A stretch of 64,000 bases of DNA from JAEEJA01 sp036343175 (lineage in GTDB: Bacteria > Bacillota > Clostridia > Lachnospirales > Lachnospiraceae): the NCBI GenBank assembly GCA_036343175.1, contig JAZASR010000008.1, positions 9,346-73,345 of the forward strand, in the 5' to 3' direction. The notes under the pieces were generated by a model, which worked only from the letters and a program-made list of their open reading frames with translations, did no database searches and was not told the DNA's origin. Positions 45,673 through 54,907 of the stretch are shown in pieces. The first letter of the stretch is position 1; each line of letters begins with the position of its first letter. A program made the position numbers and the translations under genes.

Positions 45673-46465
45673 TTATTCCGGAGACGATCTGACTTTTGTC
45701 GTATGTGCATACAAAGAATGCCGATACCTTGATAGGTCTGTGCGTGCATTGGTCAGGCAGACTGTGAAGCCTCATGCTGTCATTATTTCAACTTCTACAC
45801 CAAATGAATTCATAGATAAAGTAGCTTTAAAATATGGACTTGAAGTCAGAGTAAATCCTCATGGAGGTCAGATAGAAGATTACAACTTTGCTTTAAAGCA
45901 GGCTGACACAGAACTTGTCATGCTTGCTCATCAGGATGATATATTGAGCCGACGTTTTGCAGAGAAAGTTATAAAAGCACTGAATCATGCAAAGGATCCT
46001 ATCATCGCATTTACTGATTATAAAGAAATGCACAATGATAAGGTGGATGATAGTCAGTCTCTTATGATAAAAATAAAAAAAATTCTATTACTTCCTTTAA
46101 AGAGCAGTAAACTTTCATATACAAATTTTGGTAAGAGACTGGCACTCAGGTTCGGTGATCCAATCACTCATCCTTCTGTTGTTAATGTAATGAAGAAAAT
46201 ACCTGAAGATCCTTTTAAAAAGGATTTTCATGCCTGCATGGATTATGATCTCTGGGAAAGACTTTCTAAAGTTCAGGGATCTTTTGTCTACGTTGACAGA
46301 ATACTGCTTCATCATCGAATGAATAATGACAATCAGTCTGCAAAGCTCATTAAAGGCAGCAATGACCGTTATGATGAAGAACTTGATATTTTCTGCCGTT
46401 TTTGGCCGAAGCCTATAGCAAAGTTTATTATGAAGTTCTATAAGTCTGCCTATAAGTATTATTGA
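45659..46465 (+). CDS. Family 2 glycosyltransferase
   Basis: 268 residues; GGAGG lies 6 nt before the ATG, inside the end of the SDR gene. LTFVVCAYKECRYLDRSVRAL and VIISTSTPNEFIDKVA form the GT2 start, and VMLAHQDDIL is the likely DxD site. Small and soluble. Acts with the upstream SDR, by translational coupling. Confidence 0.82.
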   Translation: MQYNNYSGDDLTFVVCAYKECRYLDRSVRALVRQTVKPHAVIISTSTPNEFIDKVALKYGLEVRVNPHGGQIEDYNFALKQADTELVMLAHQDDILSRRFAEKVIKALNHAKDPIIAFTDYKEMHNDKVDDSQSLMIKIKKILLLPLKSSKLSYTNFGKRLALRFGDPITHPSVVNVMKKIPEDPFKKDFHACMDYDLWERLSKVQGSFVYVDRILLHHRMNNDNQSAKLIKGSNDRYDEELDIFCRFWPKPIAKFIMKFYKSAYKYY

Positions 46466-46589
46466 GAAAGTTATCAATCAATGAAAGTTTTATATAACCG
46501 CTAAATTAGCATGCCCTGAACTGGTATACCCTTAAGCTTAACCTGTGATGTAGAAAAAATCATAAATACTACTTCCCATTTTCTTTTCT

Positions 46590-46618
46590 TTGTGCTAGAA
46601 TTCAATTATGAATAATCT
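46590..46618 (+). promoter_or_regulatory. Possible promoter of the pilin-like gene
   Basis: TTGTGC (46590-46595), a 17-bp spacer and TAATCT (46613-46618), about 52 bp before the start codon. A moderate match. Confidence 0.4.
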
Positions 46619-46669
46619 GTGAACGTGATGTAAACATTTTTTGAATTCTGACTCAAAGGAGGAAGTATT

Positions 46670-47203
46670 ATGAGTATATTATTTGGGGAACGAAGGAAGC
46701 TTGGCAGCGGGGGCTTTTCTCTCGTCGAGCTGATCATTGTAATAGCCATCATGGCTATCCTGGTAGGCGTCGTAGCGGCAACGGTCATTCCTTATCTTGA
46801 GAAGTCAAGGAAGGCAAGGGATCTTCAGACGATCTCCGAGATCAATACCGATGTTGTCGTTTCGCTTACTGAGGATGCTGATAACGTCATTAATTTTAAG
46901 GAATCCTATTCAGATGCCATTGATCCGGCATCAAAAGGTTCCGGTTCCAAGTTCTATCTTAGTGGGCTTAAAGAGCTTATGAACGACAGGGATGAAGATG
47001 ATATTATGGATGGATTCAGGTCCAAATCCTATACAGAGTCCGGAAATGGTATATTCATTGCGGTAAATAAGGGTGATGCCGAAGATGGTACCGATACCTA
47101 CGGACTTGGAAAGCATATCAGTGCCACATATGTGACAAATGGCTCCGGTTCCATACCAAATCCCGGCACTGTTGAAAAGGACATGGCCGCTTATTCTGAG
47201 TGA
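46670..47203 (+). CDS. Type IV pilin-like protein with prepilin leader
   Basis: 177 residues, start after AAAGGAGGAAGTATT. The leader MSILFGERRKLGSGG is followed by FSLVELIIVIAIMAILVG: cleavage after Gly15 with Phe at +1 and Glu at +5, the classic prepilin signature. The rest is a soluble head rich in Asp and Ser. No pilus ATPase, platform or prepilin peptidase gene is nearby, and the gene is monocistronic with its own terminator, so assembly functions must be encoded elsewhere. Confidence 0.9.
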   Translation: MSILFGERRKLGSGGFSLVELIIVIAIMAILVGVVAATVIPYLEKSRKARDLQTISEINTDVVVSLTEDADNVINFKESYSDAIDPASKGSGSKFYLSGLKELMNDRDEDDIMDGFRSKSYTESGNGIFIAVNKGDAEDGTDTYGLGKHISATYVTNGSGSIPNPGTVEKDMAAYSE

Positions 47204-47360
47204 ACGGCGTGTATAGATCGATAAATATTCTATCTTGTGCTTGTTGCAAAGGATATGGTCGCTTCTATCATTAGTTAGTGGTGAGGATAGCTTATTATAT
47301 TAAGTGACTGAGTATAATAATATCTAACCGAATGTAATTACAGAATAGAAAATAAATGCA

Positions 47361-47408
47361 GATCGCAAAGATGCGTGGCGTTTTACGTATCTTTGCGATT
47401 TTTTTTAT
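47361..47408 (+). terminator. Rho-independent terminator after the pilin-like gene
   Basis: ATCGCAAAGATGCGT pairs with ACGTATCTTTGCGAT, followed by TTTTTTT. The rest of the 331-bp gap 47204-47534 holds a TATAAT at 47439 with only a poorly spaced TTGTAA upstream; a potA promoter there is possible but weak. Confidence 0.93.
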
Positions 47409-47540
47409 TATTTTTAGTTGTAATAGATTCAGCTTTCATATAATATAGCCAGTGAAGCAATCTGATCCCGAGAGCTAGTTGGATCCATAGTGAGACCGAT
47501 CATATTCCATTTTCCTGCAGATAAATAAAGGGGGATGCCA

Positions 47541-49130
47541 ATGCCTGAAACAATCGTTGAATTTAAAGACCTGAGAAAGACCTATGATGGCGTGACATAC
47601 GTCATTGATAACATCAATCTTAAGATTATTAAGGGGGAGTTCGTGACTTTGCTTGGCCCGTCGGGCTGTGGGAAGACTACCCTCTTAAGGATGCTGGGCG
47701 GCTTTGACCAGCCGACCTCCGGTCAGATACTTCTTAACGGCAAGGATATTTCCGGTCTCGCCCCTAATGAAAGGCCTATAAACACTGTATTTCAGAAATA
47801 TGCTTTATTTCCACACCTGAATATTTATGAAAATATCGCCTTCGGCCTTAAGCTTAAGGGCATGAAGAAGTCCGAGATAAAGAAGAAGGTAAAGGATGTT
47901 CTCGAGGTCGTGGATCTTGAGGGCTTTGAGGAACGTTCTATTTCGACTCTTTCCGGTGGCCAGCAGCAGAGGATCGCTATTGCAAGGGCTATTGTTAATG
48001 AGCCTGAGATCCTTCTCCTGGATGAGCCTCTTTCCGCTCTTGACTATCAAATGCGCAAGGAGATGCAGCTGGAGCTTAAGGACCTGCATGAGAAGCTCGG
48101 TATTACATTTATTTTCGTTACACACGACCAGGAAGAGGCACTTACCATGTCTGATAAGATCGTGGTTATGAATGACGGCCACATCCAGCAGCACGGTCTG
48201 CCTGAGAGCATTTATGACGAACCTGCCAATGCCTTTGTTGCTGACTTTATTGGTGAATCCAATATTTTTTCGGGCGTAATGAGCGGGGAACGCAAAGTCA
48301 CATTTTTCAAGCATGAATTCGACTGCGTCGATGATTATAAGCCCGGCACCCGTGTCGAGGCCGTTGTCCGCCTCGAGGATGTGGTCCTCACAAAGCCAGT
48401 CGACGGCAAGGTGTGCGGAGAGGTTATTTCATCTATATTCAAGGGCTCTTACTATGATGTCACAGTCCAGTACGGCAAGAATGAGATCATGGCCAGGTCT
48501 GTTAAGAAGATAGAGAAGGGCCAGATGGTCGGCATCGACATAGAGCCTGACGGCATTCACATCATGCCGAATGATCCTACAAGGAATCATTTCAGCGGCA
48601 GGGTCGATGAAGAAGGAAACATCATATGCTCAGATTTCACCGTATCGGCTGAGATGCTTTCTAAAGCTGCATTTCAAAGTCATCGTACTGCTGTTCAGAA
48701 GGCTGATGACGTCGATGAAGAAAATATGATGCCTGAGGAGATCTCAGGAAATAACATAGATGAAAAAAATATGTGGAGCGGGGAGATTACAGAAAATAAC
48801 ATTGATGAAGAAAATATGATGCCCGGGGAAATTTCAGAAGTTAATGATCATAAAGCCGGAAATATTTCAGCTGATAAAGAATTGGACCTTCGTCCCGGGA
48901 CAGAGGTCGACGTATATTTTTCACCGGCGGCTGCCATTCTTTCGGATGATCCTGATGCAGGTCTTATTCGCGGAACCATTACCCGTACCATTTACAAGGG
49001 CGACCATTATTCTTATGTAGTTCGTTCTGAAAATGACCTCGATTACTATGTTAATGATGAGTATCTGTGGAATAACGGCGACTTTGTAAGTGTGGAGATA
49101 CCGGCGGAGCAGATCGTGCTTAAGCAGTGA
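47541..49130 (+). CDS. potA: Spermidine/putrescine ABC transporter ATPase with insert
   Basis: 529 residues from ATG 47541, 6 nt after AAGGGGG (ATG 47535 is too close). The ATPase domain has Walker A GPSGCGKTT, signature LSGGQQQRIAIARA and Walker B ILLLDEPLSALD. After it come TOBE-type beta domains. PotA is usually about 350-380 residues; here an Asn/Glu-rich insert with three 15-residue NNIDEKNMWSGEITE-like units (about 391-435) divides the C-terminal region. It energises polyamine uptake with PotB, PotC and PotD. The gene end is duplicated. Confidence 0.93.
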   Translation: MPETIVEFKDLRKTYDGVTYVIDNINLKIIKGEFVTLLGPSGCGKTTLLRMLGGFDQPTSGQILLNGKDISGLAPNERPINTVFQKYALFPHLNIYENIAFGLKLKGMKKSEIKKKVKDVLEVVDLEGFEERSISTLSGGQQQRIAIARAIVNEPEILLLDEPLSALDYQMRKEMQLELKDLHEKLGITFIFVTHDQEEALTMSDKIVVMNDGHIQQHGLPESIYDEPANAFVADFIGESNIFSGVMSGERKVTFFKHEFDCVDDYKPGTRVEAVVRLEDVVLTKPVDGKVCGEVISSIFKGSYYDVTVQYGKNEIMARSVKKIEKGQMVGIDIEPDGIHIMPNDPTRNHFSGRVDEEGNIICSDFTVSAEMLSKAAFQSHRTAVQKADDVDEENMMPEEISGNNIDEKNMWSGEITENNIDEENMMPGEISEVNDHKAGNISADKELDLRPGTEVDVYFSPAAAILSDDPDAGLIRGTITRTIYKGDHYSYVVRSENDLDYYVNDEYLWNNGDFVSVEIPAEQIVLKQ

Positions 49131-49265
49131 AAATGCGCTTTTATGGATCGTATCTCATGACAGAGCAAGAGCGCCGGCTTTAAGATCGTGCTTAAGCAGT
49201 GAAAATACGCTTTTATGGATCGTATCTCATGGCAGAGCGAGAGCGCCGGCTTTAAGATAGTGCTT
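49112..49265. repeat. Tandem duplication of the potA end (72 bp)
   Basis: GATCGTGCTTAAGCAGTGAA and following bases to GCGCCGGCTTTAAGAT occur at 49112 and 49184, with a partial third start at 49256. The potA stop is in the first copy. Confidence 0.93.
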
Positions 49266-49309
49266 AAACTGCCTGTAATCAGGAGATCATATAGAGGGGG
49301 ATCGATATT

Positions 49310-50116
49310 ATGAATGATAATACGATAAAGAGAGCAGATTCTATCCACTTCAGTCGGAGCTTTCTCAGCATTCCATATATCATATTTCTGGCAGTGTTCG
49401 TTGTATTGCCGCTGCTGGTGGTGCTTTACTATGCATTTACCAATGGAAGCGGGCAGTTTACAGTCCGGCATTTTGTCAACTTTTTCACAAATGACAGGAC
49501 AGTAGGGACATTATTTTACAGTCTTTTCGTGGCTGTGATAGTGACGCTTTTTTGCCTTCTTCTTGCTTACCCTACGGCATATATTCTTGCCAAGTCAGAC
49601 TTTAAGCATAAGGGGCTTTTGCTTATCATTCTGGTCGTGCCTATGTGGATAAACTTTACATTGAGACTTACGGCAATGAAAGAGATCCTTGATGCTATTG
49701 AAGGGAATCTTGCTTACTATTCATTCTTCAATACCATTCTCTGCATGACCTATGATTTCCTGCCTTTCATGATACTTCCCATATATAATTCCTTATCAAA
49801 ACTGGATGATTCCATGGTCGAGGCTGCACGCGACCTTGGAGCGAGCGGCAGGCAGGCAATGTTCCGGGTCATTATCCCGATGTCTATGCCGGGGATAGTT
49901 TCCGGCATCACCATGGTGTTCCTGCCGGCCATGACCAACTACGTCGTGCTCGATATGGTCTACAATTCGACATTTATCATGGGCTCGCTTATCGGTTCAT
50001 ACTTCAGCGCTTATGACTGGCACGCAGGTTCAATGGTATCTGTGATCCTGCTGGCTTTGATATTTGTGATCTCTGCCCTTGAAAACAGGGTCACGGGCAG
50101 CAATGAGCGGGAGTAA
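49310..50116 (+). CDS. potB: Polyamine ABC transporter permease
   Basis: 268 residues, start after AGAGGGGGATCGATATT. Six membrane segments with the inner-membrane permease EAA loop VEAARDLGASGRQAMFRVIIPMSMPG. Forms the channel with PotC. Located 179 bp after potA, behind the duplicated potA end. Confidence 0.93.
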   Translation: MNDNTIKRADSIHFSRSFLSIPYIIFLAVFVVLPLLVVLYYAFTNGSGQFTVRHFVNFFTNDRTVGTLFYSLFVAVIVTLFCLLLAYPTAYILAKSDFKHKGLLLIILVVPMWINFTLRLTAMKEILDAIEGNLAYYSFFNTILCMTYDFLPFMILPIYNSLSKLDDSMVEAARDLGASGRQAMFRVIIPMSMPGIVSGITMVFLPAMTNYVVLDMVYNSTFIMGSLIGSYFSAYDWHAGSMVSVILLALIFVISALENRVTGSNERE

Positions 50117-50122
50117 AGCCTT

Positions 50123-50171
50123 TTATCGCCGCATGAAAGGAAAAAGAGGGTGCGGCGGCGATAATTTTTTT
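50123..50171 (+). terminator. Terminator-like hairpin between potB and potC
   Basis: TTATCGCCGC (50123-50132) and GCGGCGATAA (50155-50164) with a T-run at 50165-50171. It lies inside the transporter operon, so it may reduce potC and potD expression. A second AATATCGCCGCATGA near 50186 echoes its left arm. Confidence 0.7.
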
Positions 50172-50317
50172 GGAAAGCTTTTAAAATATCGCCGCATGAT
50201 AGAAAAGCCCGGCTCGATAAAACTTTATGAAAAGCCGGCAAAAAAGAATGGTAAATAATGTCACTCTACAAGCCATCAATGATAGATATGATAGAATCAC
50301 AGAGAGGAGAAAATATT

Positions 50318-51142
50318 ATGACCAAAAAATGGCTCAAATACGCCTGGCTGATCCTGGTGATTAGCTTCATGTATCTGCCGATCATAATACTCGGTGTATA
50401 CAGCTTCAGCAAATCAACCATGATCGGTCATCTGCGCGGTTTTACCCTCCGGAATTACTATAATTTATTTACGACGTCCGAACTGATCAGGATGATAGTC
50501 GGTACTATAGTTCTCGCGATAATTGTATCGCTTCTTTCGACATTGCTGGGAACCATCGGCAGCATAGGTATTTTCTACAGTAAGAAGCGCACAAAGACCA
50601 TTGCGGGCTTCATGAACCAGATACCTGTCGTAAATGCCGACGTTGTTACAGGTTTCTCTGTCTGTGTTCTGTTCATAGTGCTTCTTGGTATGAATAAGGA
50701 GAGTTTCATTCCTCTGGTAATAGGGCAGACTGTTCTTTGTACGCCTTTCGTATATTTATCGGTAGTGCCGAGGCTTAAGGGCATGGATCCTAACCTCTAT
50801 GAAGCCGCCTTAGACCTTGGCTGCAATCCGGGCCAGGCACTCAGAAAGGTCGTACTGCCGGAGCTTGTGCCCGGTATAGTATCGGGCTTCATGACTTCGG
50901 TAACGCTTTCACTTGATGATTACTTCATTGCCGCCTACACAAAGCCTGCTGCCTTCGATACTATATCCACCTACGTTGTAAATGCTACAAAGGGTGCGCA
51001 GACAGACATAAAGACAGCTTTGTGGGCCCTGTCGACCGTGATATTCGTGCTTGTTGCAGGATTTGTTATTGCCAGGTATCTGCTTACTGAAAAGAAGTAT
51101 AAACAAATGAGCAGCAGGCGTACTGCTGCGGATATAAGCTGA
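50318..51142 (+). CDS. potC: Polyamine ABC transporter permease
   Basis: 274 residues from ATG 50318, 8 nt after AGAGGAG; the upstream in-frame start at 50258 lacks a site. Six membrane segments and the EAA loop YEAALDLGCNPGQALRKVVLPELVPG. Pairs with PotB. It lies behind the hairpin at 50123. Confidence 0.93.
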   Translation: MTKKWLKYAWLILVISFMYLPIIILGVYSFSKSTMIGHLRGFTLRNYYNLFTTSELIRMIVGTIVLAIIVSLLSTLLGTIGSIGIFYSKKRTKTIAGFMNQIPVVNADVVTGFSVCVLFIVLLGMNKESFIPLVIGQTVLCTPFVYLSVVPRLKGMDPNLYEAALDLGCNPGQALRKVVLPELVPGIVSGFMTSVTLSLDDYFIAAYTKPAAFDTISTYVVNATKGAQTDIKTALWALSTVIFVLVAGFVIARYLLTEKKYKQMSSRRTAADIS

Positions 51143-51231
51143 AAATAAAAGTAACCAGGACAGGAAGCAGTAAGCCAGGAAGCTGCAGTAAGATCGCTGC
51201 GGAAATAGGCTGATCAAGAAAGGAGCATGCC

Positions 51232-52839
51232 ATGCATTTACCTCATACTTTGAAAAACGGATATTCATCATTACTCATTTGCATGCTTGCTTCGGCTTTT
51301 TTTATAACTGGCTGCGGCGAGAATGGCGGCTCATCGCGTATGAATACTTCATCCGGGGTCTACAGCACATCCGAATCAAACAGCACTTCGAAAGATTCTC
51401 CTGTCACCCTCCGCATAGCTAATTGCGAGGAATATATCGATGAAGGCGGCTGGGATCGTGATGAGAGGATCGATCTCGAGGATGGAAGCCACATATTCGG
51501 CAATGACTCACTGGTCGAGGATTTTGAGAAATGGTACAGGGATACCTATGCCCGGGATGTGAAGGTAGTTTATTCTACATATGGAACCAATGAAGAGCTT
51601 TACAATCAGATGTCTCTTGGAAATGTTTTTGACCTGGTATGTCCTTCTGAATACATGATCATGAAGTTAATGGGGGAGGGGCGGCTCGAGCCCTATTCCG
51701 ACGGTTTTTTCGATAAGAATAAAAAGTACAATTATTATGCAGAGGGCGTGTCTCCATATATTGAGAAGTCCATGAATGATCTGATCTATGATGGAGAAAG
51801 TCTTGGCAAATACGGCGCCGGATACATGTGGGGAACTCTGGGTACAGTCTATAATCCTGAATATGTTGATGAAAAGGACACAGACTCTTTTGATATTTTC
51901 CGGAATAAAAAGTATAAGAAACAGGTCACTATCAAGGATTCTATCAGAGATACATATTTTGCAGGCCTTGGAGCGTTGAAAAAGAAAGAGCTTGAATCTG
52001 AGAGCTTCAGGAATGACCCGGAATATCATGAAAAGCTTGGTGATATCATGAATCTTACAGATAAAGATACAGTAAGCCAGGTCCAGGATGTGCTGGCAGA
52101 GATGCGTCAGAATTGCTATTCAATGGAAACTGATTCGGGAAAGGCAGACATGGTATCAGGCAAGGTAAAGGCAAATCTGCAATGGTCCGGCGATGCCGTA
52201 TATACTATGGATCAGGCTGAAGAGGATGGAGTCATACTTAACTATGCAGTCCCTGATGAATGCACCAACCTCTGGTTCGATGGCTGGGTCATGATGAAAA
52301 ATGGTATCGGGGATGATCCCCGCAAGAAGGCTGCTGCTGAAGCATTTGTAAACTTTATTTCACGTCCTGACAATGTCATCCGCAATATGTATTATATCGG
52401 CTATACGTCAGCTATAAGCGGCGGCGATGACCCGAGGATATTTGAATATCTTAAGTACTGTTATGAGGCTGAAGATAAGGAGAGTGCGGTCCCATATGAC
52501 CTGAATTATTTCTTCCATGGAGAAGAAAATGAGGATTATTCGTCTGCAAACGCCATATCGACTGATGCTTCATATACTGATACCGGGAATGCAGATGCCA
52601 TATCGACTGATGCTTCATATATTAAATTAGGGGAGGTAGATGATCAGGCTGACAGGGCAGATTATGTCATTATGACTTCTCCTGACCAGCTTAAGCGCCA
52701 GCTCTTTGCCCAATATCCGCCTGAGGATGTCATTAAGCGGTCGGCCGTCATGAAATGCTTTGACCAGGAGACAAACAGCCGCATGTCGCAGATGTGGATA
52801 AATATCAGATGCTTCTCCTTCCGTGATCTTTTCAAATAA
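51232..52839 (+). CDS. potD: Polyamine-binding lipoprotein with extra C-terminal region
   Basis: 535 residues; typical PotD proteins have about 350. The signal peptide ends in the lipobox FITGC, giving lipid-anchored Cys28. Family segments include LRIANCEEYIDEGGW, VVYSTYGTNEELYNQM and FDLVCPSEYMIMKLM. Two 15-residue repeats (AISTDASY) at about 441-470 interrupt the C-terminal part. It captures polyamine outside the cell for PotBC. The start follows AAGAAAGGAGCATGCC. Confidence 0.9.
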   Translation: MHLPHTLKNGYSSLLICMLASAFFITGCGENGGSSRMNTSSGVYSTSESNSTSKDSPVTLRIANCEEYIDEGGWDRDERIDLEDGSHIFGNDSLVEDFEKWYRDTYARDVKVVYSTYGTNEELYNQMSLGNVFDLVCPSEYMIMKLMGEGRLEPYSDGFFDKNKKYNYYAEGVSPYIEKSMNDLIYDGESLGKYGAGYMWGTLGTVYNPEYVDEKDTDSFDIFRNKKYKKQVTIKDSIRDTYFAGLGALKKKELESESFRNDPEYHEKLGDIMNLTDKDTVSQVQDVLAEMRQNCYSMETDSGKADMVSGKVKANLQWSGDAVYTMDQAEEDGVILNYAVPDECTNLWFDGWVMMKNGIGDDPRKKAAAEAFVNFISRPDNVIRNMYYIGYTSAISGGDDPRIFEYLKYCYEAEDKESAVPYDLNYFFHGEENEDYSSANAISTDASYTDTGNADAISTDASYIKLGEVDDQADRADYVIMTSPDQLKRQLFAQYPPEDVIKRSAVMKCFDQETNSRMSQMWINIRCFSFRDLFK

Positions 52840-52943
52840 AATGCTCGCTGCATATTAAATGTCGAAAGTTTATATAGAATGCAGACAGTAAAAAGGGCAT
52901 TTTTGGCGTTTTTTACAAAAAATCATTGAATTATCAATAATTT

Positions 52944-52971
52944 TTGGCACTTCTGAAGATATCAATATTAC
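52944..52971 (+). promoter_or_regulatory. Possible promoter of the exosortase locus
   Basis: TTGGCA (52944-52949), a 16-bp spacer and TATTAC (52966-52971) in the 236-bp gap before the first gene of the locus. Tentative; another -10 candidate, TATCAT, lies further down. Confidence 0.35.
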
Positions 52972-53075
52972 TTTTACTATGCTATCATAGATGTAAAGCA
53001 GACTAATAGACTGCATGAAGATAGAATTGAAGCTTGAAGCTGCATTGCTTGAAGACCAGGAAAGGAGCATTTAGA

Positions 53076-54887
53076 ATGGCCTATTATAAATTTTCATATA
53101 ACCTCGGGATAAGTCATTATACGTCGGATGATCCTGAAAGCATGCACCGGCATACTTACAGGCTTGTATTTTCTTTGGCCTCTTTCGACGGCGGCCTGGT
53201 AAACTATTCTGACATCGATACGCTGGTAGAGAGTAAGATCAGATACTTTGAGAGTGCTCCGCTGAATGATCTGCCTGAGTTTGCGGGCATACTTCCTACG
53301 GCTGAGGCACTTACGGAGATCATTTATAAGCAGATGAAGCCTTTCCTTGAGGGTTATGGGATCAGGCTTATGAAGCTTGCCGTTTCCGAGACACCTCTTC
53401 GTATGTTCTCCATTTCAGACAGGCTGCAGAGACTCGGTATGGCTGCGGCTGCTGTACTCGTGGCAGTTCTTACCATGGCTAAAGTATTTGGCCCGGCAGC
53501 GTCAGCCATTGCTTCAGCTAAAGCTGACGAAAGCTCCATAAAGATAGACGGCGATTTCAGTGACTGGGATGAGTCAGATATTATTAAAATAAAAGATTAC
53601 AGGGCGTCTGAGATTGGTTGCAGGGCTCAGAATGGCGATCTTTATCTTTATTTAAAGGATGCTTTTGATGGCACTGCCCTTTGGGACAGGATAGTTACCA
53701 TTAAAGCTGATAATGATAAAGAAATAAATGTGGGACTTAGCCGCAGTGAGTACGGTCAGCCTGAAGATCACATCTACAATATGGGTGTGACAGGTGTCGA
53801 TGGCGCTATCTGCAAGGCCAAAGCATATGCAAATGGAAGCAAGAATGAAGGTGCCAGATTTGAGTATGAGGTTAAGATACCAGAGGAGGCACTTAAGGGC
53901 GCGAAGAGCATAGATTTCGTTAAGCCTTACACTTCTGTTACCCTGATAAAGGGCGTGGGTATTGCTGATGATACAGCTGGAAATGCTTCTGGTAAAAATT
54001 CTGATGACGCAGTAGATAATGCATCGGGTAAAACGGCTGAAGATGACGATTCCAAAGATTCACAGGAAAGCTTTAGGAACATGAGCGGGAATGGCGCTGC
54101 AGCCACAGAGGATGACGCTGATTTTCAAAAGGACGTTAAATTTTCTTCAAATGATGATAATGATGCCGGGGACAGCTCCACGGATAAGAGCGGACTTAAG
54201 GCGCCGATAACGATTGACGGCTACTACGAGGACTGGCAGGGTATAGATGTACCGAATGCTTTCACATGGGGCTCTAATAACAATGAAAGTCAGCATGACG
54301 GCGGCATAATAGCTGACGGAGAAAATCTTTATGTTCATGCTAAGATGAATGTCCTGTATGAAGCGCAGATACCTGTTGATGAGCTGTATATTACGGTGAA
54401 TGACACTAACAGGCGTGCTTTCATTATCAGGTATGAGAATCCTGACGGATCTATTAACTGGGATAATAAGGTCTATCATTTGCCTGTCGGTTCGACTTCT
54501 CTTGCTGTATATGACAGAGATACCCAGCAGAGGGTCGGCTCAGCTTATGTTACGATTGGAGTTCGTGACGATAAGGGTGAGCATATCGATCAATGGGAGA
54601 TCAGTGTTGATAAAAAGGCTTTGAGCAGGCTTACCGGTATCGATGAGGCTTTGATGGATACATTTTCATTTTACGATCCTAATATAGGACCACAGTCAAT
54701 AACTGTTTCCGGAACGCCGACCGGCAGCTGGCTTCTGGTACTTATAATGTTTGGAATGGGCATCGCCGGCATTGCTGCTTATAAAAAGGGGCGTAATAAA
54801 AAAGATAACAATAACGGGGATTACAGGAACTTAAGACAGGGAAACTGCTTTAATAAGGCAATCCTGACTTTTGACCTCTTTAAGTAA
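53076..54887 (+). CDS. PTPS-like domain fused to Firmicu-CTERM-like surface protein
   Basis: 603 residues from ATG 53076, after GAAAGGAGCATTTAGA; the in-frame start at 53034 is less supported. Residues about 1-112 resemble 6-pyruvoyl-tetrahydropterin synthase: likely zinc ligands H14, H24 and H26 (MHRHTYRL), PTAEALTEII at 74-83 and the Glu of SETP at 105, but no catalytic Cys. A membrane segment (about 119-140) leads to two extracellular CBM9-like domains (IKIDGDFSDWDE near 155; ITIDGYYEDWQG near 373) joined by a Ser/Asp-rich linker. At 548-575, PTGSWLLVLIMFGMGIAG and then KKGRNKK form a Firmicu-CTERM-like sorting tail. XrtG is encoded 20 bp downstream and is the probable processing enzyme. 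Confidence 0.8.
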   Translation: MAYYKFSYNLGISHYTSDDPESMHRHTYRLVFSLASFDGGLVNYSDIDTLVESKIRYFESAPLNDLPEFAGILPTAEALTEIIYKQMKPFLEGYGIRLMKLAVSETPLRMFSISDRLQRLGMAAAAVLVAVLTMAKVFGPAASAIASAKADESSIKIDGDFSDWDESDIIKIKDYRASEIGCRAQNGDLYLYLKDAFDGTALWDRIVTIKADNDKEINVGLSRSEYGQPEDHIYNMGVTGVDGAICKAKAYANGSKNEGARFEYEVKIPEEALKGAKSIDFVKPYTSVTLIKGVGIADDTAGNASGKNSDDAVDNASGKTAEDDDSKDSQESFRNMSGNGAAATEDDADFQKDVKFSSNDDNDAGDSSTDKSGLKAPITIDGYYEDWQGIDVPNAFTWGSNNNESQHDGGIIADGENLYVHAKMNVLYEAQIPVDELYITVNDTNRRAFIIRYENPDGSINWDNKVYHLPVGSTSLAVYDRDTQQRVGSAYVTIGVRDDKGEHIDQWEISVDKKALSRLTGIDEALMDTFSFYDPNIGPQSITVSGTPTGSWLLVLIMFGMGIAGIAAYKKGRNKKDNNNGDYRNLRQGNCFNKAILTFDLFK

Positions 54888-54907
54888 TTAATTAGCGGGT
54901 AATTCTC

